A stretch of 64,000 bases of DNA from Acaryochloris sp. CCMEE 5410 (GCF_000238775.2 NZ_AFEJ02000001.1:1054001-1118000), one strand, 5' to 3'. Positions 1-9,352 are shown, counted from the first letter of the stretch. Numbers and translations: made by a program. The notes: generated by a model not told the origin, from the letters alone.

Positions 1-915
1 CTTTAAACAGACATCAATTGTGGAGCATACAGACTGAGCTAAAGCAGGTAAATCATATCCGCCCTCTAAACCAAATAGAATCTTGGCGGTCAGTTTTAGA
101 CAGTACTGAGTGAAAACGCCATAATCTTGGGGCGTTAGATTAATCCCAGCTAAGGGATCGGCTGCATTCGCATCGTAGCCAGCACTGACCAACAGTAAAT
201 CAGGCTTGAACTCCCTGAAGAAAGGCATGATCTGATCTCTAAACTGCGGATCATAATCCGCTAGGGTACTGCCTGCCGACATTGGCAGATTCAAAACATT
301 ACCGTGTAAGCCAGTTTCACTCGCCGTTCCAGTACCGGGATAGCAAGGGGATTGATGCAGAGAGCAGTAGGCAATCTGGGCATGGGACTCCACAATCGCT
401 TGGGTGCCATTGCCATGGTGAACATCCCAATCGAGAATGGCGACTCGCTCAATACCAGGGCGGGTGAGGGCGTAGTGGGCTGCGATCGCAGCATTAGAAA
501 ACAGGCAAAACCCCATTCCTGTCTCTTGTACTGCATGGTGCCCCGGGGGTCTGGCCAACACAAAGGCAGGAGATTCTTGGGCCAGCACCTGATCGACGCC
601 ATCCATCCAAGCATTCACGGCCAGCAAAGCTACTTCATAACTGTGAGAAGACACCACCGTATCTGGATCGAGGTAGCTGCCCCCCGATTCAGCCAAAGAT
701 TGAACTTGCTGGATATAGTCAGCAGTATGAACACGGTTAATCCATTCCAAGGGATCACGTTGCGTGATGGGAGTAGGCAATAACCACTGCAATTGATCGG
801 CCCAGGAGGCTTGTTCTAGAGCGGTTTTAATCGCCGTTAACCGTTCCGGTTTTTCGGGATGGTAAGGACCTGTTAAATGTTCAAGAAAGCGATCCGAATA
901 AACAATGGGTAGCAT
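1..915 (-). CDS. Histone deacetylase family (AcuC/AphA-like) amidohydrolase, 3' end outside window
   Basis: Reading the minus strand from the ATG at 913-915 gives 305 codons without a stop up to the window edge, so the C-terminus is missing. The product matches class II histone-deacetylase-like zinc hydrolases: YHPEKPERL near the N-terminus, the histidine pair in RPPGHHA (about residue 125), the zinc-binding DWDVHHGNGT (about 165), SAGYDA (about 245) and LEGGYD close to the edge. Bacterial members deacetylate acetylated lysines or small substrates such as acetylpolyamines in the cytoplasm; the substrate here cannot be read from sequence. The gene is divergent from the symporter gene at 1225, and the 310-bp gap between them holds both promoters. 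Confidence 0.9.
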   Translation of the reverse strand, partial: MLPIVYSDRFLEHLTGPYHPEKPERLTAIKTALEQASWADQLQWLLPTPITQRDPLEWINRVHTADYIQQVQSLAESGGSYLDPDTVVSSHSYEVALLAVNAWMDGVDQVLAQESPAFVLARPPGHHAVQETGMGFCLFSNAAIAAHYALTRPGIERVAILDWDVHHGNGTQAIVESHAQIAYCSLHQSPCYPGTGTASETGLHGNVLNLPMSAGSTLADYDPQFRDQIMPFFREFKPDLLLVSAGYDANAADPLAGINLTPQDYGVFTQYCLKLTAKILFGLEGGYDLPALAQSVCSTIDVCLK

Positions 916-1019
916 GCAGCTCATCCTTTGATCATAAAGAAGGACCGAGTTTAGTGGTTTAAGAATACTGGTACTCAAGACCTCATTCAACTCCTGCAGT
1001 TGAGCGATTAAGTTTGTAC

Positions 1020-1048
1020 TTGTCAAACAACATGTTGAACTCTAGAAC
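1020..1048 (+). promoter_or_regulatory. Possible sigma-70-type promoter for the GltS-like gene
   Basis: TTGTCA (1020-1025) is followed after exactly 17 bases by TAGAAC (1043-1048), a reasonable but imperfect -35/-10 pair about 175 bases upstream of the ATG at 1225. The spacer contains the perfect 10-base palindrome CAACATGTTG (1028-1037), which could be an operator. This is pattern matching only. Confidence 0.25.
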
Positions 1049-1224
1049 ACGAGCCCATTCGGAAACGTCAGTCTGCCTCAAAATAGACCTGAAGGGTCTC
1101 TCCCCTAAGCTGGCGCAAGAGTAAACTGAGCTGGGAATGACTGATCTCAGAATTATTTCTGGAGCATGGACCGCCCTCTCTGAGACTTTCTGAGTACCGA
1201 AACGATCTCGTTATTAGAGAAACT

Positions 1225-2649
1225 ATGTTTAGTCTAAAAGACATCTTCTTCGCCTTCGTGATTTTATCGCTACTGTTACTTGCAGGGCGATACCTCAAAC
1301 AGAAGATTCGCTGGCTCCAACAACTGCATCTACCAGAATCCATTGTGGCTGGATTTTTGGCGTTAATTTTAGGCCCACAAGTCTTGGGGGGGCTAAGCCA
1401 ACAATTTCTGGGAACAGACACTTTCCTAGCGGAGGGGATATTCTCAGAACCGATTCGTGCGGTTTGGTCCCAGTCCCCTGGCCTGTTTATTAACATTGTC
1501 TTTGCTGCCCTCTTCTTGGGAGAACAACTTCCCAGTCCCAAAGAAATTTGGAGAAAGGCAGCTCCACAGGTTATTTTCGGCCAGAGTCTGGCTTGGGGGC
1601 AATATGTAGTCGGGCTATTCGTAACCCTCGTGCTGTTAAGGCCCGTGTTTGGCGCCCATCCTATCTCTGGTGCCTTGATTGAGATCGGTTTTGAGGGAGG
1701 ACATGGCACGGCTGGGGGGATGGCTAAAACCATGGAAACATTGGGGTTTCAAGATGGGGGTGACTTAGCTCTGGGGTTAGCGACGGTCGGCATTGTCTCA
1801 GGCATCATTGCCGGAACCGCTTTAGCGGGTTGGGGACGTCGACAGGGGCATATTCAATCCATCACTCGAAGGGTGGGAGACGTTGAAGACGTTATCCCGG
1901 AGTTATCTTCTACGGAAACACCTGAAATCAAGCAACGTCGGGCCAAGCTATTGCAAGGATTATTAATTGATCCGCTTTCGATTAACTTTGGCATTGTCGG
2001 GATTGCCATTGTCTTCGGTTGGCTGATTTTGAATGGATTGACTGGGCTGGAGGCTGCCACATGGGGACGATCCGGTGTTGCAGTAATGACCTATGTCCCG
2101 TTGTTCCCCATGGCTTTAATCGGGGGCATTTTAGTTCAGATCATTTTGAATCAGTTGAACTTAGGCCCTCTCGTTATTGAGCCACTTATGAAAAATATTG
2201 CAGGCTTGGCTCTAGACGTGGTGGTCGTCACTGCCTTAGCCTCCATCTCATTGCAAGTCCTAGGCAGTAACTTGGGCGTCTTTGTCATTCTCAGCCTAGT
2301 CGGTATTGCATGGAATATTGTCTTTTTCCTCTATTACGCCCCCAAAATTTTTCCAGATCATTGGTTTGAACGGGGAATTGGTGACTTGGGCCAATCCATG
2401 GGCGTCACTGCAACGGGAATTCTGCTACTGCGCATGGTGGACCGTGACAATCGTTCCGGTGCCTTTGAAAGTTTCGCCTATAAGCAATTATTTTTTGAGC
2501 CCATTGTCGGCGGTGGCCTATTTACGGCTGCTGCCCCAGCCTTAATCGCTCGCTTTGGTCTAGTCGCGATCTTGTTACTCACGACTGGACTGCTTTTATT
2601 TTGGGTCGGGATTGGCTTTCTTTTGATTCGCCGTCGAAGGTTGGAGTAA
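1225..2649 (+). CDS. Sodium/glutamate symporter-like (GltS family) membrane protein
   Basis: This 474-aa, strongly hydrophobic protein has about 10-12 predicted membrane segments. Two features of the GltS family are visible: the glycine-rich FEGGHGTAGG hairpin motif (about residue 152) and a second similar half after a hydrophilic loop (about residues 210-240, rich in E, K and R). GltS carriers couple sodium entry to uptake of glutamate or related carboxylates at the cytoplasmic membrane. Substrate specificity is inferred from family only. The last residues are RRRR-rich, consistent with a cytoplasmic C-terminus. It is a single-gene unit closed by the hairpin at 2675-2706. Confidence 0.85.
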   Translation: MFSLKDIFFAFVILSLLLLAGRYLKQKIRWLQQLHLPESIVAGFLALILGPQVLGGLSQQFLGTDTFLAEGIFSEPIRAVWSQSPGLFINIVFAALFLGEQLPSPKEIWRKAAPQVIFGQSLAWGQYVVGLFVTLVLLRPVFGAHPISGALIEIGFEGGHGTAGGMAKTMETLGFQDGGDLALGLATVGIVSGIIAGTALAGWGRRQGHIQSITRRVGDVEDVIPELSSTETPEIKQRRAKLLQGLLIDPLSINFGIVGIAIVFGWLILNGLTGLEAATWGRSGVAVMTYVPLFPMALIGGILVQIILNQLNLGPLVIEPLMKNIAGLALDVVVVTALASISLQVLGSNLGVFVILSLVGIAWNIVFFLYYAPKIFPDHWFERGIGDLGQSMGVTATGILLLRMVDRDNRSGAFESFAYKQLFFEPIVGGGLFTAAAPALIARFGLVAILLLTTGLLLFWVGIGFLLIRRRRLE

Positions 2650-2674
2650 ATTTTGGACGTCCCTATTTCAATAG

Positions 2675-2706
2675 AAAAAAGCGCCAAGAGCTTGACGCTT
2701 TTTTTG
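2675..2706. terminator. Bidirectional intrinsic terminator between the symporter and prxQ
   Basis: An A-run, then AAGCG-C-CAAG, loop AG, CTTG-A-CGCTT, then a T-run. The stem is 9 paired bases with one internal mismatch (2679-2700), flanked by A-rich and T-rich tracts, so it can terminate transcription from both convergent genes (stops at 2649 and 2748). Confidence 0.75.
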
Positions 2707-2747
2707 ATATCAAACCGTTTTTTCTACAGTGGCATCACCACGAAATC

Positions 2748-3185
2748 TTACAAACCTAAGTCAGCCAAAATATCAGTGGCATGGGTATCCGTATTAACGG
2801 AGGTATAGACTTTATCAATTTGTCCTTGACCGTTAATCACATAGGTGACGCGCTGGGCATACCCACCGCCATCAACGTCGTAGGCCTTCATTAGGCTATG
2901 GTCCACGTCGGCGAGTAGGGGAAACGGCAGATTGAACTTACTGGTGAAGTCTTGGTGAGATCCTTCATCATCACCACTCACCCCAAAGACCACAATATCT
3001 TTGCCTTGGTAAGCGGTGTAGTTATCACGAAAGCTACAGGCTTCTTTGGTGCAGCCCGGCGTATCGTCTTTGGGATAGAAATATAAGACAACCGTTTTCC
3101 CGGCATAATCGGCAAGGGAAACCGTGTTGCCATTGGTGTCTTTAGTCGTAAACGCAGGAGCAGCAGTACCAGCGGTTAAAGCCAT
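2748..3185 (-). CDS. bcp: Peroxiredoxin Q / bacterioferritin comigratory protein
   Basis: This 145-aa thioredoxin-fold peroxidase reduces hydrogen peroxide and alkyl hydroperoxides using thioredoxin. The signature YPKDDTPGCTKEAC carries the peroxidatic Cys45 and a second Cys50 five residues later, the arrangement of atypical 2-Cys PrxQ enzymes. Length is close to the usual 145-155 aa. The start is supported by GAGGAAA six bases upstream of the ATG on the minus strand. The thioredoxin at 9366 is a plausible, but unproven, electron donor. Confidence 0.95.
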   Translation of the reverse strand: MALTAGTAAPAFTTKDTNGNTVSLADYAGKTVVLYFYPKDDTPGCTKEACSFRDNYTAYQGKDIVVFGVSGDDEGSHQDFTSKFNLPFPLLADVDHSLMKAYDVDGGGYAQRVTYVINGQGQIDKVYTSVNTDTHATDILADLGL

Positions 3186-3280
3186 AGGGTTTCCTCACAA
3201 AAACAGGATAAAAATCTGGATGGTTCACTCATCCCTGGCTAAAAACCAGAGATACCCAAAGTAGTGTTACATATTTTTTC

Positions 3281-5623
3281 TTACTTGGGGGGGATGGTTG
3301 CGGTGGGGTAAGGAATACGTTTGTGATGAAACTGCATCCATACTTCCACAAACACCTCTGCTAATACATTTAACTCATCTCGGGTGAGCTGAGAATCCAC
3401 GAGCTGGTTATCCTGCCAGCGGGCTTTGAAAATTTTGTTGATGGTTTTTAGGGCTAAGTCTGGGGTCGCATCTTTGAGGGATCGCAACGCCGCTTCGCAG
3501 GAATCCGCCAACATCACAATCCCCGTCTCTCGGGATTGGGGAACGGGTCCAGGATAGCGAAAATCAGACTCTTGAACCGGATCGAGATCGGGATTGGCCG
3601 CCGTTTGCTGCTGAGCCTGATGATGGAAAAAGGCAATCACCATCGTCCCCTGGTGCTCAGGGATAAAAGCCTGCACTGCCGCAGGCAAACGGCATTTACG
3701 AGCCATCACCAACCCTTCAGATACATGCTTCTTGATAATCTCGGCACTCTGCCAAGGGTCGTTGAGCAGATCGTGTTTATTGGTGGTGTCCCGCTGGTTC
3801 TCAATAAAGAATTGGGGGTCATGCATTTTGCCAATGTCGTGGTAAAGGGTTCCCGTCCTCACCAACTCGACATTACAGTCTAATGCACTCGCCCCCGCTT
3901 CCGCCAAAGTGGCCACAAACATCGTGTGTTGAAAGGTTCCAGGGGCTTCTCGGGACAACCGCTTGAGCAAGGGTCGATTGGGATTCGCCAATTCCGCCAG
4001 CCGAATGGGGGTCACTAGGTCAAACACATGTTCGATATAGGGGCTGATCCCCAAGGCCACAATGGTCCAGCCTAACCCCACTAACCCTTGAATCAGAGAC
4101 AAACCCAAAATACTATAGACCGGGGCTCCGGCTAAAGTCATGAGGATAAACAAAGCCACCCCTTGGGTAATGGCGACAATTACCCCTAGCAGGGCAATCT
4201 CTTCCCGAGAACGTCGTTGGCGCGCCACGAGACTGGCGACTAAACTCCCCACAGCAATCGCTCCTAGCTCGATAAACCCACTACTCAGCCCCAAGGAAAT
4301 CAGGCTCGAGAGAATAACGACGACTGTTGCCCCCAGCACCGGTCCATAAAAACTACCCACCAGCAGGCCGACCGCAGGCAAACTGGTATACCGCAGAGCG
4401 GTTGTCCAAATCAGCAGGGATGCACTAGCTGACAACATTAACACCAACACATAGTCTCGCCGATCAAATTCAAGGCGACAGCGTCGTTGGACGACTAAAA
4501 ATACGGCAATCCCCCCACTGACGGCTGCCATCGTCCCAAATAAGCCCAGCAAGTTGATGCCCCGCCGACTCAGGCCAAAATGTTCGAGCAAGGCAAAGTC
4601 AGCTTGGGAAATTCGCTCACCGGATTTAACAATGATCTCGTCCTTATTAATGGGAATCAGAATGGGGGGAATCTGCTCCGCAATAATTTCTCGCTGACGT
4701 AAGGTACCGGTGGGGTCAATACTCAGGTTGGGCTTGAGGACGTTGGGCAATAACTTGATGCCCAGGGCTTGAACTTTGGCAGGATAGTCCTGGAGTTGGA
4801 CCTTAATGGTACTTCGCATCACGGTCCCGGGTAATCCTGGCGGGATCCCTTGGGTAAGAATCCGTTTTAACGCCGTCCGTAGCCTTTTCTGGGCCATCGC
4901 CCACTCGGGTTCTGTAAATTCTAAAAGGGTCCGGCTGGAAAATCCTTGTAGACGGGGAGGAACCTTACCTAAAGCAGCCTGATAGTCTTGCTGGGCTTGG
5001 GTGATACTCTGCATCAAGGCAGACCATTTAACCCCATCTTTTTCTTTGGCTCGATAGGTCCGCAAAGCTTTAATTGCCGCCTGGGCATCCTTGGTCTTCA
5101 GCCAGGCGGTAGAGGTAGGGGTCGTGGCATTGATCTGCTTCAGAAGGGTTTGAAAGTCTCCGGTATTCTGTTGCCGTAGAAAATGCTGCACCCCAGGGGA
5201 CAAAGTCTTAATCGATGTATAGGGAAAGTCTCCAGTGGACTCTCGGAATTTTTGGATATCTGCCAAGTAAGAATCCAAATCCGCTTGAATAGCAGCGGTT
5301 TGAGATGGATTAACCATGTACACGCTCACCGCATTCCGAAAGGCGGCTTCACGGGCAGCCGCTGTGGCAATGGGATCGGCGGCTTGGGCAGACTCTGGGG
5401 CCTTAATCGTTTCTGGGGCAACGGTACCAATCGTTAGTTGCGGCTCATTATAGAATCGATGGCCGATCACGCTGGTTAGAGCAGCGACAGATACCACAAA
5501 CAATAGAGGCGATTGCTGCTTGAGAGACCGACGAGCAGAACGGTTCGAAGGAATACGTGACGCGGCGGAGGAAGATAACCAACGGCTCAGACGTACCTGC
5601 TGAGAACGGAATAATTTCTTCAT
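3281..5623 (-). CDS. 7TM-HD family membrane phosphohydrolase (PgpH-like, probable c-di-AMP phosphodiesterase)
   Basis: This 780-aa protein has the PgpH layout: a short cytoplasmic arginine-rich N-terminus, one membrane helix (about 40-60), a large extracytoplasmic 7TMR-HDED region (about 65-340, ending near IIVKSGERI), about seven membrane helices (350-540) and a cytoplasmic HD domain. The HD metal site is visible as LYHDIGKMHDP (about residue 595), with the upstream histidine in GTFQHT and downstream HH and EHQGT motifs. Known relatives hydrolyse cyclic di-AMP; that activity is inferred here. It is separated from prxQ by 95 bases on the same strand but has no obvious functional tie to it. 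Confidence 0.9.
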   Translation of the reverse strand: MKKLFRSQQVRLSRWLSSSAASRIPSNRSARRSLKQQSPLLFVVSVAALTSVIGHRFYNEPQLTIGTVAPETIKAPESAQAADPIATAAAREAAFRNAVSVYMVNPSQTAAIQADLDSYLADIQKFRESTGDFPYTSIKTLSPGVQHFLRQQNTGDFQTLLKQINATTPTSTAWLKTKDAQAAIKALRTYRAKEKDGVKWSALMQSITQAQQDYQAALGKVPPRLQGFSSRTLLEFTEPEWAMAQKRLRTALKRILTQGIPPGLPGTVMRSTIKVQLQDYPAKVQALGIKLLPNVLKPNLSIDPTGTLRQREIIAEQIPPILIPINKDEIIVKSGERISQADFALLEHFGLSRRGINLLGLFGTMAAVSGGIAVFLVVQRRCRLEFDRRDYVLVLMLSASASLLIWTTALRYTSLPAVGLLVGSFYGPVLGATVVVILSSLISLGLSSGFIELGAIAVGSLVASLVARQRRSREEIALLGVIVAITQGVALFILMTLAGAPVYSILGLSLIQGLVGLGWTIVALGISPYIEHVFDLVTPIRLAELANPNRPLLKRLSREAPGTFQHTMFVATLAEAGASALDCNVELVRTGTLYHDIGKMHDPQFFIENQRDTTNKHDLLNDPWQSAEIIKKHVSEGLVMARKCRLPAAVQAFIPEHQGTMVIAFFHHQAQQQTAANPDLDPVQESDFRYPGPVPQSRETGIVMLADSCEAALRSLKDATPDLALKTINKIFKARWQDNQLVDSQLTRDELNVLAEVFVEVWMQFHHKRIPYPTATIPPK

Positions 5624-5846
5624 TGGATGGTTAGGCGACTAAGGCATATAGGCCATTCAATTGCGAAATATCCTGAAGGCAGAAGTCAGTAGTGCTGGCA
5701 TAACGATGTTCCTTGATTTGTCCACAACTGTTGTTCAAGTCCTTCAATTATAGTCAAATCACTCATTGATACTACTGCCTATGGTTTTTGTACCCCTAAA
5801 CTGGAGCTGAGGTCGGCTTTTACATCTGGGAGTGAAAGCGGCAGGA

Positions 5847-6773
5847 CTACCCACGAGGCCGCAGGACGCCTGGTGCAGAAATGGCTGTTTGCTCCAAGGG
5901 GAGGGCAATGATGTCATCGCTCAAATACCCTGCCCAAGCCGCCAAGAGCTGATCCGCTTGGGCGAGGATAGAGGTACGAGCCCCTGATTGGGCAGAGAAT
6001 GCTCCTTGCCAAGCCCATGGAATGGCATGAACACCGTTAAATACGCCAGATAAAGCGCCAGCAATCAAGGTCGTAAGCAAAGAGAACTGGGGTAAGGTCA
6101 AAGGCCGGGTCACCGTCAAGGCAAAGGTATCCGCTGTACTCGACCAGCAATAGCAGGCCATGGCTAAGGCAGTTCCCAACGGTGAAGTCTCTGAAGATCG
6201 TTTCGCATTAACTTCGCTCCACACCCTAAAAAGGCTAGATCGGGTCTGAAGGAGCGTCTGCACTTGTTGTAGCTGAGTATGCAAGGTCGTTCCAGAGAGG
6301 CAATCCTGGGCCAGCAGTTGAGAAATCAGGGTTTGAGGGTTGGCCTGTTCCTGGCAGAGAAGTGCGATCGCAACCTCAATACCCAACACTTCTACTTGCA
6401 GATCTGGACGGGCTTCTCTGAGGCGATGGCCACAAATATAGTCTTGGAGACGAGATACATTTTCATGGTAAAACAGAGCGGCTGGTAGCATCTGGGCAAT
6501 TAGAACGGCTAATTGAATGTCGTCCTCAGGAGCGGGAATAGCTATAGCAGGAACTTGAGACTCATTTGACCCTTGCCTTGAATAGGCAATCACCTCAGAT
6601 TGGCCTAGGGCAAGGGCTTCACACCATTTCCCTGATTCTCTAGGCAACGGAACGTCTTGCCCTGAAGCCAAGATGCTGTTGCGGTGTGAGTCGTCCTGCC
6701 CATAACCATGGGCGTCTAAGACGGCGACTCCCAAAAACAATCCTCGGAAACGGTCAATCAATAACTGCTGCAT
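5847..6773 (-). CDS. ADP-ribosylglycohydrolase (DraG)-like protein, probably catalytically inactive
   Basis: This 308-aa protein begins RFRGLFLGVAVLD, like the first helix of the DraG fold, and ends with GALSGVFNGVHAIPWAW (about residues 238-254), which closely resembles the C-terminal DraG helix. The acidic metal-binding motifs of active enzymes (GDALG, TDDT and the late DTD cluster) are absent; the corresponding late segment reads SSTADTFAL. I therefore read it as a degenerate member with a structural or binding role. The all-helical composition and length (about 300) fit the fold. It is monocistronic and divergent from the gene at 6860. Confidence 0.55.
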   Translation of the reverse strand: MQQLLIDRFRGLFLGVAVLDAHGYGQDDSHRNSILASGQDVPLPRESGKWCEALALGQSEVIAYSRQGSNESQVPAIAIPAPEDDIQLAVLIAQMLPAALFYHENVSRLQDYICGHRLREARPDLQVEVLGIEVAIALLCQEQANPQTLISQLLAQDCLSGTTLHTQLQQVQTLLQTRSSLFRVWSEVNAKRSSETSPLGTALAMACYCWSSTADTFALTVTRPLTLPQFSLLTTLIAGALSGVFNGVHAIPWAWQGAFSAQSGARTSILAQADQLLAAWAGYLSDDIIALPLEQTAISAPGVLRPRG

Positions 6774-6859
6774 GATTATTGGGGCAACGAAACGCTGCCA
6801 TTGCTTAATCTTTGCTCAGCATAAGATAGATCTATTGCCAGTAGATTTTGGAAGGTTCC

Positions 6860-7261
6860 ATGAAATATTTAGGCAGTTGCCATTGTGGCGCGATTCAGTT
6901 CGAAGTTGAGGCTCCCAAAGATCTCAAGGTCGATGAATGCAACTGCTCGATCTGCTCAAAAGCAGGATTCTTGCATCTGATCGTACCTCAATCCAAATTC
7001 AATTTACTGCAGGGGCAAGATACCCTAACGACCTATCGATTTAATACAGGCGTTGCACAACATACCTTCTGTCGGATCTGTGGCATCAAGCCGTTTTACA
7101 TTCCTCGCTCCAACCCCGATGGCTACGATATCAATGTTCGTTGTTTAGATACTCAGCCCGACTCTATGGAAGTGGTGCCTTTTGATGGGGTGAATTGGGA
7201 GCAAAATGCCCATAAAGTCGCCCATAAATCCCAGGAGAATCAAAGCCTGCTCCAGGATTGA
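6860..7261 (+). CDS. GFA/CENP-V family zinc-binding protein
   Basis: The 133-aa product has the paired cysteine motifs of the GFA (glutathione-dependent formaldehyde-activating-like) fold: GSCHCGAI near the N-terminus, CNCSICSKAG (about 30-40) and FCRICGIKPFY (about 75-85). These bind two zinc ions. The family includes S-hydroxymethylglutathione-related proteins, but most members have unknown substrates. The ATG at 6860 is chosen because GGAAGG sits four bases upstream; an in-frame TTG at 6848 would add four residues. The stop abuts the convergent CBS gene at 7262. Confidence 0.85.
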   Translation: MKYLGSCHCGAIQFEVEAPKDLKVDECNCSICSKAGFLHLIVPQSKFNLLQGQDTLTTYRFNTGVAQHTFCRICGIKPFYIPRSNPDGYDINVRCLDTQPDSMEVVPFDGVNWEQNAHKVAHKSQENQSLLQD

Positions 7262-8236
7262 CTAGCTTACTTCAGCATCTCGATGACGCCAATAGGATGC
7301 TTTTTCCGTCTCTAGCTGTTGAATCGTTTGTTGCAAAGTTTCAATAATGCCGTACATCTCCAATGGGTCAAACACCTTTAACAAACTGGTTTGCGTGACA
7401 ATGCCTAAATCTTGTCCCCAATTCCAGGACACCACTAATCGTCGGACTCGTCTGCGCTGCATTTCCTGATGGGCAGACCATAGGGAATCTCCAGGATTCA
7501 GTAAAAATAGTGGAGAACTCATCACCTCTGCCGCCATAATTCTGCCAATATCAAACTGCATTGCCTGAAATTGGACAATATCCCGCTCTGTGACGATACC
7601 AATGGGTTTAAGGCCATCATCCGGTGCAGGTTCTACAATCACAACGCAACTCACTCGATGTTGAGCCATCAACTGGGCCAGACTGAGCACCGAACAATGG
7701 GGAGGGGCATGAATAACGGAGGTGGACATCACCTCAGACACCCGGCGCAGCTTTAACAGATTGGCAGGTCGCAACACCCGGCGCAGACTACTGGGTTCCG
7801 TAATGCCCACTAGCTTGTTTTGGTCATCCAGGATCGGCAAATGGCGAATTCGATACCGCCGAAACAAAAACATGACCGCAAAAATATCCTTAAAATCAGC
7901 CAAGGGCAGAGTTTTGACGGGATGGGCCATGACATCGGCAGCAGTGATGCGATCGCAATCCATCCCAGCGGCAGCAAATCGGACAATATCTCGCTCCGTC
8001 AAGATGCCCAAAATCTCCTGGTCCTGCATAATCAAAGCACAGGTGGGTCGCGGCATCTCCGGTTCTGCCCCCGAAGAAGACTGGGAAGATGCCCCTAACT
8101 CACAACAACTAAAGGGAGTTTGGCTCATACGAGCGATCACATCCAATAACGCCGTCTCTGGTGCCAAGATTAGGGGCTGGTAATTGATGGCCTCCGCCAA
8201 ATTGGGAGTGCCCACCATCGGATCATTTTGCTGCAT
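7262..8236 (-). CDS. Protein with two tandem CBS-domain pairs
   Basis: About 325 aa with four CBS motifs forming two Bateman modules: ILGILTERDIVRF (about 85) with LVGITEPSSLRR (about 140), then IGIVTERDIVQF (about 210) with LGIVTQTSLLKV (about 275). CBS pairs bind adenine nucleotides and act as energy sensors. The C-terminal helix (EMYGIIETLQQTIQQLE) resembles the linker that joins such modules to PAS or kinase domains in cyanobacterial sensors, but here the protein ends. The first ATG (8236) is preferred; an in-frame TTG at 8260 would add eight residues. The target is unknown. Confidence 0.85.
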   Translation of the reverse strand: MQQNDPMVGTPNLAEAINYQPLILAPETALLDVIARMSQTPFSCCELGASSQSSSGAEPEMPRPTCALIMQDQEILGILTERDIVRFAAAGMDCDRITAADVMAHPVKTLPLADFKDIFAVMFLFRRYRIRHLPILDDQNKLVGITEPSSLRRVLRPANLLKLRRVSEVMSTSVIHAPPHCSVLSLAQLMAQHRVSCVVIVEPAPDDGLKPIGIVTERDIVQFQAMQFDIGRIMAAEVMSSPLFLLNPGDSLWSAHQEMQRRRVRRLVVSWNWGQDLGIVTQTSLLKVFDPLEMYGIIETLQQTIQQLETEKASYWRHRDAEVS

Positions 8237-8292
8237 CAGAACACACACCCAACTGGACAAATCCAGGTAACGATAGGAGTTAAGAAATCACA

Positions 8293-8646
8293 TCAATCTG
8301 GCTTATGTTGCTTAGCCTCTCCTGAGATCCGAGCCGTTTTGCCATACAACCGATCTAACACTCGCTTAACAGAAATACGCTTCCACGAACGCCCTCGCTT
8401 GGTCTGATAGCCATGTTGATTTAGCCAATCAGCAATCTGCTGTAGAGATTTACCAGATTTGTGGTGACGGCGAATCAGATCAATAATCTCCGTTTCCCGA
8501 GGATTATCCACCAACTCCCCATTATGGGAGAGCTGACCAAACGGAGGAGAACCATATCCTGCATATCCCCCCTGAGCCGCCTTCGCTTGGCGACCTTCAT
8601 TGAGCCGGCGGCTAACTTCATTTACATTCCATTTTTCAGCAGACAT
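8293..8646 (-). CDS. Small recombinase-domain-like DNA-binding protein
   Basis: This 117-aa protein resembles the 'Recombinase' segment of large serine recombinases: GYGSPPFGQ, then ELVDNPRETEIIDLI, SGKSLQQIADWLNQHGYQT and RGRSWKRISVKRVLDRL. The N-terminal catalytic resolvase domain is absent, so it cannot cut DNA alone. It is either a stand-alone DNA-binding protein or a remnant of a mobile element. The open frame and intact motif look maintained. It lies 56 bases upstream of the CBS gene on the same strand. Confidence 0.55.
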   Translation of the reverse strand: MSAEKWNVNEVSRRLNEGRQAKAAQGGYAGYGSPPFGQLSHNGELVDNPRETEIIDLIRRHHKSGKSLQQIADWLNQHGYQTKRGRSWKRISVKRVLDRLYGKTARISGEAKQHKPD

Positions 8647-9052
8647 AGGGGATTTGATAGTTCCAAAGGGAATGTTACGAGGAAACAGATTTAAATTATA
8701 TAAGACAATGAATACACGACCTGAAGGTGTATACTATGAGGAATGTTACAAATCTTTCGCCAGAAAGCTTGTTGGCCATAGCCTTTAGGAGAGAAAGGTC
8801 TTATTTTTTTGACTGAACACCTAAAGCAAAATACCAACGTCCCTGGTGACATCTTAATTCAAGTTGAGTAACATCACTCCTCCTTTCGCCGTATAGACGC
8901 AGTTAGAGCTTTTTGTTCGATCAAAACCTAGGTTAAGCCTTATAGGCACTACAGCAGAAATAGCTGAGATTTCTATCCACAGCTCATGATGCAACAGCAA
9001 CCCTCTTGATCGTTGTTCACCTTACCCATCAAACTTACAAGGATTTCATTTA
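8647..9052. other. 406-bp intergenic region upstream of the ferredoxin gene
   Basis: No convincing gene. It separates the divergent recombinase-like and ferredoxin genes. A short hairpin, CCTTT(7-base loop)AAAGG (8782-8798), is followed by a T-rich tract and could be a weak terminator or attenuator on the plus strand. AAGGA eight bases upstream of the ATG at 9053 is a good ribosome-binding site. No clear -10/-35 pair was identified. Confidence 0.5.
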
Positions 9053-9352
9053 ATGGCAACCTACAACGTCAGACTGATCAATGAAGCAGAAGGTATCGAC
9101 ACAACAATAGCTGTCGAAGACGATCAGTATATTTTTGACGCAGCAGAAGAGAATGATTTGGATTTGCCTGTATCTTGCCGCTCCGGCGCTTGCTCCAGTT
9201 GTGCAGGTAAGGTCGTCTCGGGAGAAGTAGACCAATCCGACCAGTCTTTCCTAGATGATGATCAAATGGCGGCTGGATTCGTGCTAACCTGCGTTGCTTA
9301 CCCCGCTTCAGACTGCACAATTCAAACCCACCAAGAAGACGCTCTACTTTAG
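9053..9352 (+). CDS. petF: Plant-type [2Fe-2S] ferredoxin
   Basis: This 99-aa acidic protein contains the canonical CRSGACSSC motif with cluster ligands Cys42, Cys47, Cys50 and Cys80, and the usual length for photosynthetic ferredoxins. Such proteins carry electrons from photosystem I to ferredoxin-NADP reductase, nitrite reductase, thioredoxin reductase and others in the cytoplasm. The start has a clear AAGGA site upstream. It is followed after 13 bases by a thioredoxin gene, so the two are probably co-transcribed. Whether this is the main photosynthetic isoform or an accessory one cannot be told from sequence, so the symbol is by family only. Confidence 0.95.
   Translation: MATYNVRLINEAEGIDTTIAVEDDQYIFDAAEENDLDLPVSCRSGACSSCAGKVVSGEVDQSDQSFLDDDQMAAGFVLTCVAYPASDCTIQTHQEDALL

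Noticed and set aside
1068-1733. 221-codon minus-strand frame opposite the symporter
   Set aside because: It is antisense to a clear GltS-family gene and shows no protein-family features.
8800-9052. Yfr1-type small RNA near trxA
   Set aside because: The conserved single-stranded ACTCCTCACAC core is not found; ACTCCTCCTTT at about 8875 is not a match.
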